DNA from: CAYPAV01 sp964408805
GTDB lineage: Bacteria; Pseudomonadota; Alphaproteobacteria; UBA8366
DNA: 64,000 nucleotides
Direction of reading: 5' to 3'
Assembly: GCA_964408805.1 (NCBI GenBank)
Contig: CAYPAV010000002.1
Location: 310,001 to 374,000 of the forward strand
Of the stretch, positions 17,287-25,871 are shown in pieces. How positions within the stretch are numbered: the first letter of the stretch is position 1; every line of letters begins with the position of its first letter. A model generated the notes under the pieces. That model made no database searches. It was not told where the DNA came from and was given only the letters and a program-made list of their open reading frames with translations. The position numbers were made by a program, and so were the translations under genes.

Positions 17287-18678
17287 ATGAGTGCGGTGGG
17301 ACCCGACGGAATCACCGCCGATCGCGACGAAGTTCTGGCGTGGCGAGCCGACCGTGTCCGGGCCAGCCAACTCGTCTGCGACGAGATTCCCTTTTCGACA
17401 TCCGGCGAATGGGCCTTCGACGATGGCGTGTTGCATCACCACACGGGGCGTTATTTTTCAGTGGTCGGCATCCAGGCCCAATCGTCGGTCCCGACGATAG
17501 ATGGGCTGCGTCAACCGATCATCGCGCAGCCCGAAATCGGAATCCTGGGATTCCTGATCCAGAAACGGGGAGACCGAACGAATATTTTAGTCCAGGCCAA
17601 GGTCGAACCCGGAAACGTCGGCATCGTCCAATTGGCGCCCACGGTTCAGGCCACCGTCAGCAATTACCAGCGCCTGCACGGTGGTTCGGCCACGCCCTTT
17701 CTCGAATGGTTCGATAGCGATTCCGATGCGGAGACGGTTTACGACCAAGTGCAATCCGAGCAGGGAAGCCGGTATCTCGACAAATTCAACCGAAACGCGG
17801 TCGTCGAATTGCCGAGCGACACCAAGGTCCCGCATTCGCCGAACCATCGATGGCTCGACACCGAAACGTTGTTCGAACTCATTACCGAGAACAACCTGTT
17901 CAACACTGATGCCCGGTCGGTTCTGGCTTGTGTCGATTGGCGGCGATTGAACGGGGGCCGGCCACCGTTTCAAAGATGGCGGGGAAAGGGCGGCTTTGGC
18001 GAAGCGCTGCTGAATTCGCATGAATCAGCCGACGACTTGGCGGAACACGGTCTCGATCGGCTGAGCAATTGGCTTGCCGAGCAACGCCGAGCCTGTCGGT
18101 TGACGACGGAACGGGTACCGCTTGAGCAACTCGCCGGCTGGTCGATGGACGAGTCACGGATCATCGACACCGATCGATCCCTCTTCGCCGTCCGGCAATT
18201 CCGGGTACGGACCCGAAACCGGGAAGTTTCGGCCTGGGACCAACCGTTGATCAGCAGCCTGGGCAAGGGACGTGTGGCGTTGCTGTGCCAACGTCGCAAT
18301 GGAGTTCTTCATTTCCTGCTTCAGGGATTGGCCGAAGTCGGCTTTCGGGAAAGCGTGCAAGTCACCGCGACGGTCCAAGTCCCGCCGCAAAAGGAAAGTT
18401 CCGCGGGATCGCGCTCGGAGGCCGCGCTGGAGGCGCTCATCGACGAATTGGAACCCCGTCACACTCATATCCATTCGGTTCAGTCCGAGGAAGGCGGGCG
18501 TTTTTTTCGGGACGAAAACGATTACCTGGTTGTCGAAGCCCCCGAAGAGCGGGATATCGACACGACCGACCGTTTCCGCTGGATGACGCTTGGCCAGATC
18601 AAGGCGCTTTTGGCGGCGCCCGGCATATTCACCAACGAGGCCCGCAGCATCTTTTCCCTACTGATGCGCTATATCTAG
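17287..18678 (+). CDS. NDP-hexose 2,3-dehydratase family protein
   Basis: 463 residues with the two tandem EvaA-like domains typical of this family. It removes water across C2-C3 of an NDP-4-keto-6-deoxyhexose, the first step to 2,3-dideoxy or 2-deoxy sugars. Domain 1: FSVVGIQAQ, WxQPI equivalent LRQPIIAQPEIG, LVQAKVEPGN, VQLAPTVQATVSNYQRLHGG. Domain 2: FAVRQFRVRTRNREVSAWDQPLI, LLQGLAEVGF, VTATVQVPPQ and the C-terminal NEARSIFSLLMRYI. Such genes normally sit in antibiotic or O-antigen clusters beside dehydratases and aminotransferases. Here none are present except a convergent GT2 gene whose stop overlaps by 4 bases. Partner enzymes must be elsewhere. Confidence 0.88.
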   Translation: MSAVGPDGITADRDEVLAWRADRVRASQLVCDEIPFSTSGEWAFDDGVLHHHTGRYFSVVGIQAQSSVPTIDGLRQPIIAQPEIGILGFLIQKRGDRTNILVQAKVEPGNVGIVQLAPTVQATVSNYQRLHGGSATPFLEWFDSDSDAETVYDQVQSEQGSRYLDKFNRNAVVELPSDTKVPHSPNHRWLDTETLFELITENNLFNTDARSVLACVDWRRLNGGRPPFQRWRGKGGFGEALLNSHESADDLAEHGLDRLSNWLAEQRRACRLTTERVPLEQLAGWSMDESRIIDTDRSLFAVRQFRVRTRNREVSAWDQPLISSLGKGRVALLCQRRNGVLHFLLQGLAEVGFRESVQVTATVQVPPQKESSAGSRSEAALEALIDELEPRHTHIHSVQSEEGGRFFRDENDYLVVEAPEERDIDTTDRFRWMTLGQIKALLAAPGIFTNEARSIFSLLMRYI

Positions 18679-20093
18679 CCGTCATCGCCGGCGCCATTGA
18701 AGCCGACGAATTTGCTTATATCCGGCGAATAGACCTGCTTCACATCGAAGATCACCCGGTCGCCGGCGCCATCGGGCACGGCCGGCAGCAAGATACCCAG
18801 TTCGGCATCGACACTGATGATTTCCAATGCATCCCGGCGGTCGCTCTTGAAACCGTTCAAGACCTTGATCTCGTCGAATCCCGTCTCCTTTTCCAGCCGC
18901 CAAAGAATTTGGTTTGATGGATCACGCAACTGCATTTCGACGATCACATAGCGGCCCGGCAATTTGCCGGGATCGTAGCGGAGGCGGCTCTTGCGCGCGA
19001 CTGCGGTGGCGCGAAAATCAAGTGTTTGCGGGATGTCTCGCTCGTAACGTTGCTCGAAGCTCGATGACTTCGAGAATGTCTCGCCCGCCGACCAGTAAAG
19101 TGTCGCGGTATCCGCCCCGCAACCGAATCCGAGCGGAATAGACCCCGTAAGGTTCATGAACCGGGCGACCGCCCGTCCCTCCGTGACATCGAGCAATTCC
19201 CGGCGATCAGTGCCATCAAGAAGGACGGTGCGCTGTAAGTCGACGGCAAAGGCCAAATGCCACGGTTTCCCGATGCGGATCGCCGTTTCCGCCAAGAGAT
19301 GCCGGCGTCCCGCCAAGCTATCCAGTTCCGACAACGCGCCAGAGGCTTCCGGGAAGATATGCTCAAGCTGATCGATAATGGGGGGAACCGCATAGCGGCG
19401 GAGAACCTCGGCGAATTCGAAAAACACCCGCCGGCGGGTGTCGGCGCGATCCGCGCTCAAATTGGCGCGATTCTCCAGGAAGCGCATTTTGGTCAGCTTC
19501 TCGGGTAGAATTTGCAATTCGGCGCGACCGGCGAAACGGACCCAAAGATCCATATCGGAAAGCAGCACCATTAGGGGGTGATAACCGCCGACTTCCTTGA
19601 TCAAGGCATGACGCATCAGGACGGAGGAATGACAGACCGCATTCCCGCGAAGGAAAAAACGCCGCAGCCATTTATGCCGCGTCATATTTCTTTCCGAAAA
19701 GTCGATGCCGTCCGAATTATTTCCTATCCGGTCGATCGATTGGACCCGGGTAAAGACGGCACCGCATTCCGGATGGGACGTCAGATAGTCCAGCTGTTTT
19801 TCCAGTTTGCTCGGTAGCCATACATCATCGGAATTCTGAATGGCGATGAAGTCGCCCGACGCGTGCTCCAGGGCGAAATTGCGCGGATTGTATTCGCGGT
19901 TAACCTTAAGCCTATGCAGGGTAAGGCGGGCGTCGTCGATCGCCTCGACTACATCGGGCGTGCCATCGGTCGAAGCATCGTCGACGACCAGCAATTCGAG
20001 ATCTCCGAACGATTGATCGAGCACACTGGTCACCGCTTCCCGCACGAACGGCGCGTGGTTGTAGGAGGCCAATATGACCGAAATCTTTGGCAT
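18675..20093 (-). CDS. Family 2 glycosyltransferase with long C-terminal region
   Basis: 472 residues from ATG 20093 (MPKISVILASYNHAPFV), chosen because the GT-A fold begins there; the frame is open 16 codons upstream. Residues 1-220 are a GT2 domain: SVILASYNHAPFVREAV, LLVVDDASTDGTPDV, FIAIQNSDDVWLPSKLEKQ with the nucleotide-metal D-D pair, and SSVLMRHALIKEVGGY. Residues 230-472 have no domain I recognise; the last 150 contain beta-rich patterns (GRYVIVEMQLRD, GILLPAVPDGAGDRVIFDV) that may be a carbohydrate-contact module. It probably adds sugars to a surface polysaccharide, possibly the deoxysugar made through the neighbouring 2,3-dehydratase (inference). Confidence 0.85.
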   Translation of the reverse strand: MPKISVILASYNHAPFVREAVTSVLDQSFGDLELLVVDDASTDGTPDVVEAIDDARLTLHRLKVNREYNPRNFALEHASGDFIAIQNSDDVWLPSKLEKQLDYLTSHPECGAVFTRVQSIDRIGNNSDGIDFSERNMTRHKWLRRFFLRGNAVCHSSVLMRHALIKEVGGYHPLMVLLSDMDLWVRFAGRAELQILPEKLTKMRFLENRANLSADRADTRRRVFFEFAEVLRRYAVPPIIDQLEHIFPEASGALSELDSLAGRRHLLAETAIRIGKPWHLAFAVDLQRTVLLDGTDRRELLDVTEGRAVARFMNLTGSIPLGFGCGADTATLYWSAGETFSKSSSFEQRYERDIPQTLDFRATAVARKSRLRYDPGKLPGRYVIVEMQLRDPSNQILWRLEKETGFDEIKVLNGFKSDRRDALEIISVDAELGILLPAVPDGAGDRVIFDVKQVYSPDISKFVGFNGAGDDG

Positions 20094-20208
20094 CGAGACG
20101 GACTCTCCTACCTCTTGCAAAAGCCGCTTTCCTGGCCGCATGTTGCCCGGGCGGCATCGAGCCCGTCAACGCAAGACGCATTTGGACCCATAACCCGTTT
20201 GGACTTAA

Positions 20209-20661
20209 ATGGTGGAGATCTACGTCGACGCGGACGCCTGTCCCGTCAAGGATGAAACGATCCGCGTCGCCACGCGTCACGGCTTGAAGATCTACATGGT
20301 CAGCGACGGCGGCATCCGCCGCGATCCAAACCCCTTGGTGGAGCTGGTCATCGTTTCCCAGGGGGCGGATGCGGCCGACGATTGGATTGCGACGCGCATT
20401 CAAAAGGCCGATATCTGTGTCACAAACGATATTCCCCTGGCCGCCCGTTGCCTGGAAGAAGGTGCCTTGGCGCTAAAGCCGAATGGCGATCCCTTTACCG
20501 AAGACGGTATCGGCATGGCCCTGGCGACTCGCGATCTGATGCAGGGCTTGCGCGAACGGGGCGAGATTTCCGGCGGCCCCAGACCTTTCGGCAAGTCCGA
20601 TCGCTCGGCCTTCCTGAATCGCTTGGAAACCACCATTCGGGCGGCGAAGCAGCGCGATTAG
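20209..20661 (+). CDS. UPF0178 (YaiI/YqxD) family protein
   Basis: 150 residues, the normal family length. Family signature: IYVDADACPVKDE at the start, VSDGGIRRDPNPLVELVIV, ADDWIATRIQKADICVTNDIPLAARCLE, then GIGMALATRDLMQGLRERG and a GGPRPFGKSDRSAFLNRLE ending. The aspartates D7, D9 and D78 are arranged like a PIN-type or NYN nuclease active site, but no activity has been firmly assigned. It stands alone, divergent from the glycosyltransferase. Confidence 0.92.
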   Translation: MVEIYVDADACPVKDETIRVATRHGLKIYMVSDGGIRRDPNPLVELVIVSQGADAADDWIATRIQKADICVTNDIPLAARCLEEGALALKPNGDPFTEDGIGMALATRDLMQGLRERGEISGGPRPFGKSDRSAFLNRLETTIRAAKQRD

Positions 20662-20671
20662 AATTGGTTTG

Positions 20672-21367
20672 CTAGGCCAGCAACTCGCTAAATTGCGCCA
20701 GGGTGCGCTGTCGCGCGAGGGCAGCAGCGGCCTCGTTGTAAGGTGGATATCCGTACCGGTTGAAGCCGTGTTCGGCGCCGGGATAGACGTGGACGTCCAC
20801 ATTCTCCCAGCTCCCCATCCGCGCCTGGATCGCGTCCACTGTTTCCGGCGGCACATGTGGGTCCTCCGAGGCAAAATGCATCAGGATTGGGTAGTTCAGA
20901 TTACCGGCCTCGTCCAAATGCTGGTCGATTTGTACCCCGTAATAACTCACCGCGGCTCCTATCGAGTGACGGGTTCCGGAAAGATAGGCGAACTTGCCGC
21001 CAAGGCAGAAGCCCATCACGCCGACTTTGCCGGTGCAATCGGCGCGCATCTTCAAGGCTTCGACCGTATCACCCAAGTCATCGGCATATTGATCGGTGTC
21101 CAGACGCGCACGCAGCGACTGCGCCTTGGCCCGTCCGTCATCGGTATAGGGCAGGTAGGCGCCGGCCTCTTGGCGCCAATAGACGTCCGGCGCGATGACG
21201 ACGAACCTCTCCGCCGCATAGCCGTCGGCCACGGAGCGGATATGTTCGTTGGTGTTGAAGACTTCCGGCAAAACGATCACGCCGGGTGCCGGTGTTTCCT
21301 CGGGCAGGGCTAAATAGCCCGCGAAGGCACCACCGTCGGCGGCCGTGATTTCAATTTCTCGACCCAT
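20672..21367 (-). CDS. Dienelactone hydrolase family protein
   Basis: 231 residues, alpha/beta hydrolase of the DLH type with a Cys-Asp-His triad. The nucleophile is Cys in VGVMGFCLGGKFAYL near residue 122. The His lies in PGAEHGFNRYG near residue 203, and the acid is probably the Asp/Glu in ASEDPHVPPE. N-terminal landmarks are GAFAGYLALPEETPAPGVIVLPEVFN and VVIAPDVYWRQ. Enzymes of this type hydrolyse lactones or thioesters in aromatic breakdown and other settings. No aromatic catabolic genes adjoin it, so the substrate is open. Confidence 0.9.
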   Translation of the reverse strand: MGREIEITAADGGAFAGYLALPEETPAPGVIVLPEVFNTNEHIRSVADGYAAERFVVIAPDVYWRQEAGAYLPYTDDGRAKAQSLRARLDTDQYADDLGDTVEALKMRADCTGKVGVMGFCLGGKFAYLSGTRHSIGAAVSYYGVQIDQHLDEAGNLNYPILMHFASEDPHVPPETVDAIQARMGSWENVDVHVYPGAEHGFNRYGYPPYNEAAAALARQRTLAQFSELLA

Positions 21368-21406
21368 CGTTCTTTCCCCTCCATGGATTCGCGGCCGGCT
21401 TTCAGC

Positions 21407-22963
21407 CTATTCCTCGCCTCCATCCGCCGCCGCAATCGTCCGCTCCGGCGGGAAGATGAGAGATATCTCCGTCCCCACGCCGACTTCGCTTTCGATAAGA
21501 ATTTCGCCTCCATGCATTTCCATTAAATGTTTGCTTATCGCGAGGCCAAGTCCAGTGCCTTCGCTTTGCACGAAGGCGTTGGGGCGAAGTTTGCTGAAGG
21601 GCTCGACGACGGTCAGTATGTCCTCGGCGGCAATGCCGACGCCCGTATCCTTGATCCGAATTACGATGCTCTCATCGGATCGACAAAGGGCGTCCATCTC
21701 GACGGCGCCGCCACGCGCCGTGTATTTGATAGAGTTCGACAACAAGTTCACGACCACCTGCTTGACCAGCGTCTCGCTTCCATGAAGGACGAGCGGCGCG
21801 GACGATGGAAGTGTCTCGATGTGGATGCCTTTCCCCTGGGCCATGCCTTGCACGATAACCCGGCATTCTTCCAATAACGAAGCGACGTCGAACTCGCTTT
21901 CCGACATCTCCGCATGACCGGCCTCGATCTTCGACAGGTCGAGAATGTCGCCGATAAGGTTCAGCAGATGTTTGCTGGCCGCATGAATATCCTCCGCGTA
22001 TTCGGCGTATTTCCGGTTGCCGATTTCCCCGAAGACCCGATCGACCATGACCCCCGAGAACCCAATGATCGAATTCAGCGGCGTACGCAATTCGTGGCTC
22101 ATATGGGCGAGAAACTCGGATTTCGCCGCGTTTGCTCGGTCCGCCTCCTGCTTCGCCTGGGCCAAGGCATCGGCGGCTTGTTCGCGTTCCACCCAGCGCT
22201 TGTGGGAAACATGGGAGAACATGGCGATAAGGCTGAGCCCAATCAGCCAAACCACCCCGTGCGTGGTAGAGACGCTGTATTTCGTTGCCGCGCCGGAGGC
22301 GAGGTAAGGCGCCATCGGTACTGAAACGCTCACACCTCCCCGAATATCGCCAACCTTAAAGCCCAAGTGACCATGGCACTTCACGCAACCCTTTCGCATG
22401 ACCATCGGCTTCATGAAGCGCAAATATGGTGTCCCATTAATATCGGCACGCGCCAACACCTCCTTAACACCATTGTCGAACTGCTTCAGGGCATCCAACT
22501 CCCAGGCATCCGGCTTGTTGATCGGGTTCAGAAGCACCTGGCCGGTAATGCTTCCCTTGACGCCATACATCTTCTCGAATTCTTCGGTCATCTGCCGCAT
22601 CATGTAGGCGGGGTTCATCAGCGTGAGCGCTTGGCCACCAGTCGTCTTCACGTCTCGATGCGGCAGGTGCTTTAGATAGGGATTGGGTGGTGTCCGCGCA
22701 TTCGGCCGGACGTAAAGCCCGCCATGGCGCGTCGCCCAGCGCCTGAAGGCCAAATCCTTGTTCCAATTAGATCGGGCCTTCTCGGACGCCAACCAAGTAA
22801 CCTGACGGTCGATATTGCTGAAATTCCAGAAAAGCGATACGGCGACGATGATGCTCCAGCCGAGAATTCCGACGACCGCGAAATGCAGGATAAAGGACCG
22901 CCGACGCTCGCGGTCACTACGGAAAAGCATGGATTCTGACGCGGGAATTTCGCTCTGGACCAT
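21407..22963 (-). CDS. Membrane histidine kinase with DUF3365 (Tll0287-like) c-type heme sensor domain
   Basis: 518 residues. A membrane segment spans about residues 25-48. A periplasmic DUF3365/Tll0287-like domain follows (50-225), with a CxxCH heme site CVKCHGH (C193, C196, H197). A second membrane helix is at 232-252. The cytosolic kinase has phospho-acceptor H290 in FLAHMSHELRTPLNS, N-box NLLSNSIKYT, G1 DTGVGIAAED and G2 GTGLGLAISKH. It should sense redox state or a gas through the heme and then phosphorylate a response regulator. No regulator adjoins it; the nearest is the twin-receiver protein at 27019. Heme attachment would require the cytochrome c maturation system. Confidence 0.92.
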   Translation of the reverse strand: MVQSEIPASESMLFRSDRERRRSFILHFAVVGILGWSIIVAVSLFWNFSNIDRQVTWLASEKARSNWNKDLAFRRWATRHGGLYVRPNARTPPNPYLKHLPHRDVKTTGGQALTLMNPAYMMRQMTEEFEKMYGVKGSITGQVLLNPINKPDAWELDALKQFDNGVKEVLARADINGTPYLRFMKPMVMRKGCVKCHGHLGFKVGDIRGGVSVSVPMAPYLASGAATKYSVSTTHGVVWLIGLSLIAMFSHVSHKRWVEREQAADALAQAKQEADRANAAKSEFLAHMSHELRTPLNSIIGFSGVMVDRVFGEIGNRKYAEYAEDIHAASKHLLNLIGDILDLSKIEAGHAEMSESEFDVASLLEECRVIVQGMAQGKGIHIETLPSSAPLVLHGSETLVKQVVVNLLSNSIKYTARGGAVEMDALCRSDESIVIRIKDTGVGIAAEDILTVVEPFSKLRPNAFVQSEGTGLGLAISKHLMEMHGGEILIESEVGVGTEISLIFPPERTIAAADGGEE

Positions 22964-23173
22964 CGCGCATTCCTACCATGATCCGATTTCAGCATAAATA
23001 TGTTTCTAAATCAATGGGTTGTTCTCTTATCGAAAATGATCTCCAGGATTCCGACAACGAACCGGTAGAGCGGGCAACGATGGTGTGAGCGATCGACTAG
23101 GCCGCCTGAACGGACATGCAATCCGAACCTCGCAGCCAAATTAAACCGATTCTTCTCCCCAAGATTCCTCTTC

Positions 23174-24097
23174 TCACATGTCCCATCCCGCCAAGATCGA
23201 TCGGAGGGCATCGACGAAGGCGAGCGGTTGATCAAGCATGAGATGATGTTGTGCATCGGGGATGCAAACGATCGGATCGTTCGGGCCGTACAATCCCGTC
23301 ATGTATTCGAGGACCTCCGGGGTCACCAAAACACTTTCGGCACCATATATCAGCGCTTTTCGGCAGGGCATTTCCTTCAAGTAATCCGCCAACGGTTCCG
23401 CCCGATACTTGCCACCGCGTTCGGCCACGTCGTGCTTCCAGGTCCAACCTTTTTCGTCTTGCAAGGCGGAATGACGGGCGATGAAGTCCACGAGGTATTT
23501 GTTTTCACAGGATTGGGCGGGCCGGAGACGGAAGCGCCTGACGATGATGTCCTGATTGGGAAAATAGGGTTTCGGCCGGGCAAAACCTTCGCCGGGCGGT
23601 TCTCGCTCCTCTTCCTCGGGACGCAACGCGGAATCGATGATGACGGCGCCCGAAATCTCGTCACCGTGACGGCCGGTGAAACTCATTGTCATGTAACCGC
23701 CGAAACTATGACCGACAATGATCGGCTTCTCCCCCAACCGCGCATCCTCAAGGACGGCGGCGATCTCCGCCACATGAAACTCGTTTTCGTAGCTTTCCCG
23801 ATGGCCGCTGTCACCCATGCCCGAGAGATCGATCGCCGCAACGGGCCGGTCCTCGGCGAAAAAGGGTGCTATGAAGGACCACCATCTGGCATGAGCGGCC
23901 CCGCCATGGATAAACAATATGCCAGGTCTCGCCCCGGCCTCCGGGCCCCAGCGAAGATAATGAATGTCACAATCCGCGACCGTCACGTGGTGAGACGAGG
24001 GCGTCTCCGCGACGGCACGTTGAAACCATTCGGGCCCGGTTGCGGCCGGTGGTTCGGGTCGATCATCCCGAGGCAATTGCCAGCTATCTTCTTCCAT
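23174..24097 (-). CDS. Alpha/beta hydrolase
   Basis: 307 residues, alpha/beta hydrolase fold. Oxyanion stretch LFIHGGAAHARWW near residue 60, AIDLSGMGDSGHR near 90, nucleophile Ser in IIVGHSFGGYMTMSF near residue 132, acid probably Asp in LYGPNDPIV, and His in PDAQHHLMLDQP near 288. The family includes epoxide hydrolases, esterases and C-C hydrolases; the substrate is not predictable. It starts 86 bases after the end of the racemase-like gene on the same strand and may be co-transcribed with it. Confidence 0.85.
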   Translation of the reverse strand: MEEDSWQLPRDDRPEPPAATGPEWFQRAVAETPSSHHVTVADCDIHYLRWGPEAGARPGILFIHGGAAHARWWSFIAPFFAEDRPVAAIDLSGMGDSGHRESYENEFHVAEIAAVLEDARLGEKPIIVGHSFGGYMTMSFTGRHGDEISGAVIIDSALRPEEEEREPPGEGFARPKPYFPNQDIIVRRFRLRPAQSCENKYLVDFIARHSALQDEKGWTWKHDVAERGGKYRAEPLADYLKEMPCRKALIYGAESVLVTPEVLEYMTGLYGPNDPIVCIPDAQHHLMLDQPLAFVDALRSILAGWDM

Positions 24098-24183
24098 CGT
24101 CGTCGCACCCTTTCTTTTTTCGACCTTCCAATTTCATCCCGGCAATCCGGCTCGTAAAGATAAAAGAAGGCATTACGGCTACA

Positions 24184-24894
24184 CTATCCGGCCGGCATCT
24201 GTTTCAGAAGGCGACCGAGACCGTCCAGCGGTTCGTCAATTTTCATCACTCTTAAAGCCGCCCAAAGCGCCGCTTGGTTGGTGGTGATAACCGGCTTACG
24301 GAACCGGTCTTCCCATTCGGCGATAAATTTCATCGTCGGAAAATTGCCGCCGGGCACGACCAGGGCCTCTACCTCCGGGCGGTCGATGCGCTCGAAGGCG
24401 CCCGCGGCATGGCCCGCGTCAAGCGAGCCGATGGCATAGGCGTCGGTCGCGCCGAAACCTTCCATTCCCGCGACCTTTAATCCGTGCTTCGACTCGAAAT
24501 AGTCTTTGGCGCGCTCGACGACCGATCCGGAATAGGGAGATACGAGGGCAATTCGTTTGACGTCCAGCGCCCGCGCCGCCAATCCGATCGCCGCCGCCGA
24601 GGTCAAGGCCGGCACGCCGGCCCCTTCGGATATTCTCGCGGTGACGGTCTCGTCGTAATCGTCGTCGAACAGACTGGCCGAGGTTTGCGTGAGACAAACA
24701 ACCTCGACCTTGGCGGCGCCAAGCATGCGCGCCTGATAGTCGATGTCCTCGCTTCGGCTCGGCAAAAACGGCTTGTCGACGCCCTTGCCGAGTCGCGCCA
24801 CATGGACCTGCAGCGACTCGGGCAGCAATCGATTGTACTCGATCTCGACCGTCGTGTTGGTCGCCGGAATCAACGCGCCGAAATGCCGGATCAT
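24184..24894 (-). CDS. Asp/Glu racemase-superfamily (maleate isomerase/arylmalonate decarboxylase-like) protein lacking catalytic Cys
   Basis: 236 residues from ATG 24894 (MIRHFGALIPATNTTVE), chosen for its strong ribosome site GGGGAGGG. The opening GALIPATNTTVEIEYNRLLP and the spacing of later motifs match the maleate isomerase/arylmalonate decarboxylase branch. Where the first catalytic Cys should be (CTSGS-like motif) the sequence reads LTQTSASLF, with Gln aligned to Cys and another Cys three residues earlier. The second catalytic Cys position reads VVPGGNFPT. The canonical two-Cys or one-Cys mechanism therefore seems unavailable. It may be a variant enzyme or a binding protein. Probable partner: the hydrolase downstream. 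Confidence 0.8.
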   Translation of the reverse strand: MIRHFGALIPATNTTVEIEYNRLLPESLQVHVARLGKGVDKPFLPSRSEDIDYQARMLGAAKVEVVCLTQTSASLFDDDYDETVTARISEGAGVPALTSAAAIGLAARALDVKRIALVSPYSGSVVERAKDYFESKHGLKVAGMEGFGATDAYAIGSLDAGHAAGAFERIDRPEVEALVVPGGNFPTMKFIAEWEDRFRKPVITTNQAALWAALRVMKIDEPLDGLGRLLKQMPAG

Positions 24895-25116
24895 ATCAGG
24901 CCCTCCCCACGGCCAATGATTTCGACGAAGGCGGAGTGATTTCAAGTTCGCACGGGCTTTCAAGCCTCGCCATACGCATGGATCGGACCTATCTCTTGAT
25001 AGTCAACGGGCGAATCCGCCAATCGGAATGCGCATGGCGCGCGGGTCCCTCCCATCAATGTCCGGTCTCGGGGACAAGCCGGACGTGTTGGTCTGTTTTA
25101 TCGTGAGGTTGTCGTA

Positions 25117-25797
25117 ATGGATTTTGAAACCCTGGTCAGTGAACGAAGAAGCATCCGCGGCTATAAACCGGATCCCGTGCCGAAAGAGGTCATCCACGAA
25201 ATCATCGAAATCGCCAAGGGTGCGCCGTCCTCGATGAATACGCAGCCATGGTTTTTCCATGTGGTTTCCGGAGAGCCGCTGGAGCGCATTCGCGAAGGCA
25301 ATACCGAACGGAATCTGGCCGGGGTCAAACCTCAGCGCGAGATCCCGGTAAGGGGTGGCTATGAAGGCATCCACCGCCAACGCCAGATCGAGATCGCGGT
25401 CCAGCTCTTCGAGGCGATGGGCATCGAGCGGCATGATGCGGAAAGGCGCCAGGACTGGGTCATGCGCGGATTTCGCCAATTCGACGCACCGGTCTCGATC
25501 GTCATGACCTATGACAAATCCCTCGAACCCGCGACGATAAGCCATTTCGATCTGGGGGCTGTTGTCTACGGCTTGGTTCTGGCCGCCTGGACCCGGGGCC
25601 TGGGAACGGTGATCAACGGCCAAGGCATCATGCAGTCGGCCGTGGTACGCGAGCATGCCCGAATTCCGGAGGATCAGGTCATCATGACCTGTATCGCCAT
25701 GGGATACCCGGATCACGAATTCGCTGCGAACGATGTGAAATCGCGCCGCACGCCCAACGACGATATCGTAACCTTTGTCGGCTTCGACGACGATTGA
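25117..25797 (+). CDS. Nitroreductase family flavoprotein
   Basis: 226 residues. FMN-binding nitroreductase fold: the opening ERRSIRGYKPDPVPKEVIHEIIEIAKGAPSSMNTQPW contains the phosphate-binding RRSIRGY and the SSMNTQPW loop; later LGAVVYGLVLAAWTRGLGT and the C-terminal VIMTCIAMGYPD. Reduces nitro compounds, quinones or flavins with NAD(P)H. A minus-strand frame over the same DNA is a shadow. It is followed by an SDR gene 74 bases downstream and may share its transcript. Confidence 0.92.
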   Translation: MDFETLVSERRSIRGYKPDPVPKEVIHEIIEIAKGAPSSMNTQPWFFHVVSGEPLERIREGNTERNLAGVKPQREIPVRGGYEGIHRQRQIEIAVQLFEAMGIERHDAERRQDWVMRGFRQFDAPVSIVMTYDKSLEPATISHFDLGAVVYGLVLAAWTRGLGTVINGQGIMQSAVVREHARIPEDQVIMTCIAMGYPDHEFAANDVKSRRTPNDDIVTFVGFDDD

Positions 25798-25871
25798 CGT
25801 TATATGATCGCCACGGAGATAAGGATTATCCAGGAATTCTCGGCTGAAACGAAATTTTGGGAGGATTGGGC

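Noticed and set aside
25003..25716. 237-residue minus-strand frame over the nitroreductase
   Set aside because: The plus strand shows nitroreductase FMN motifs; the minus frame is a mirror frame.
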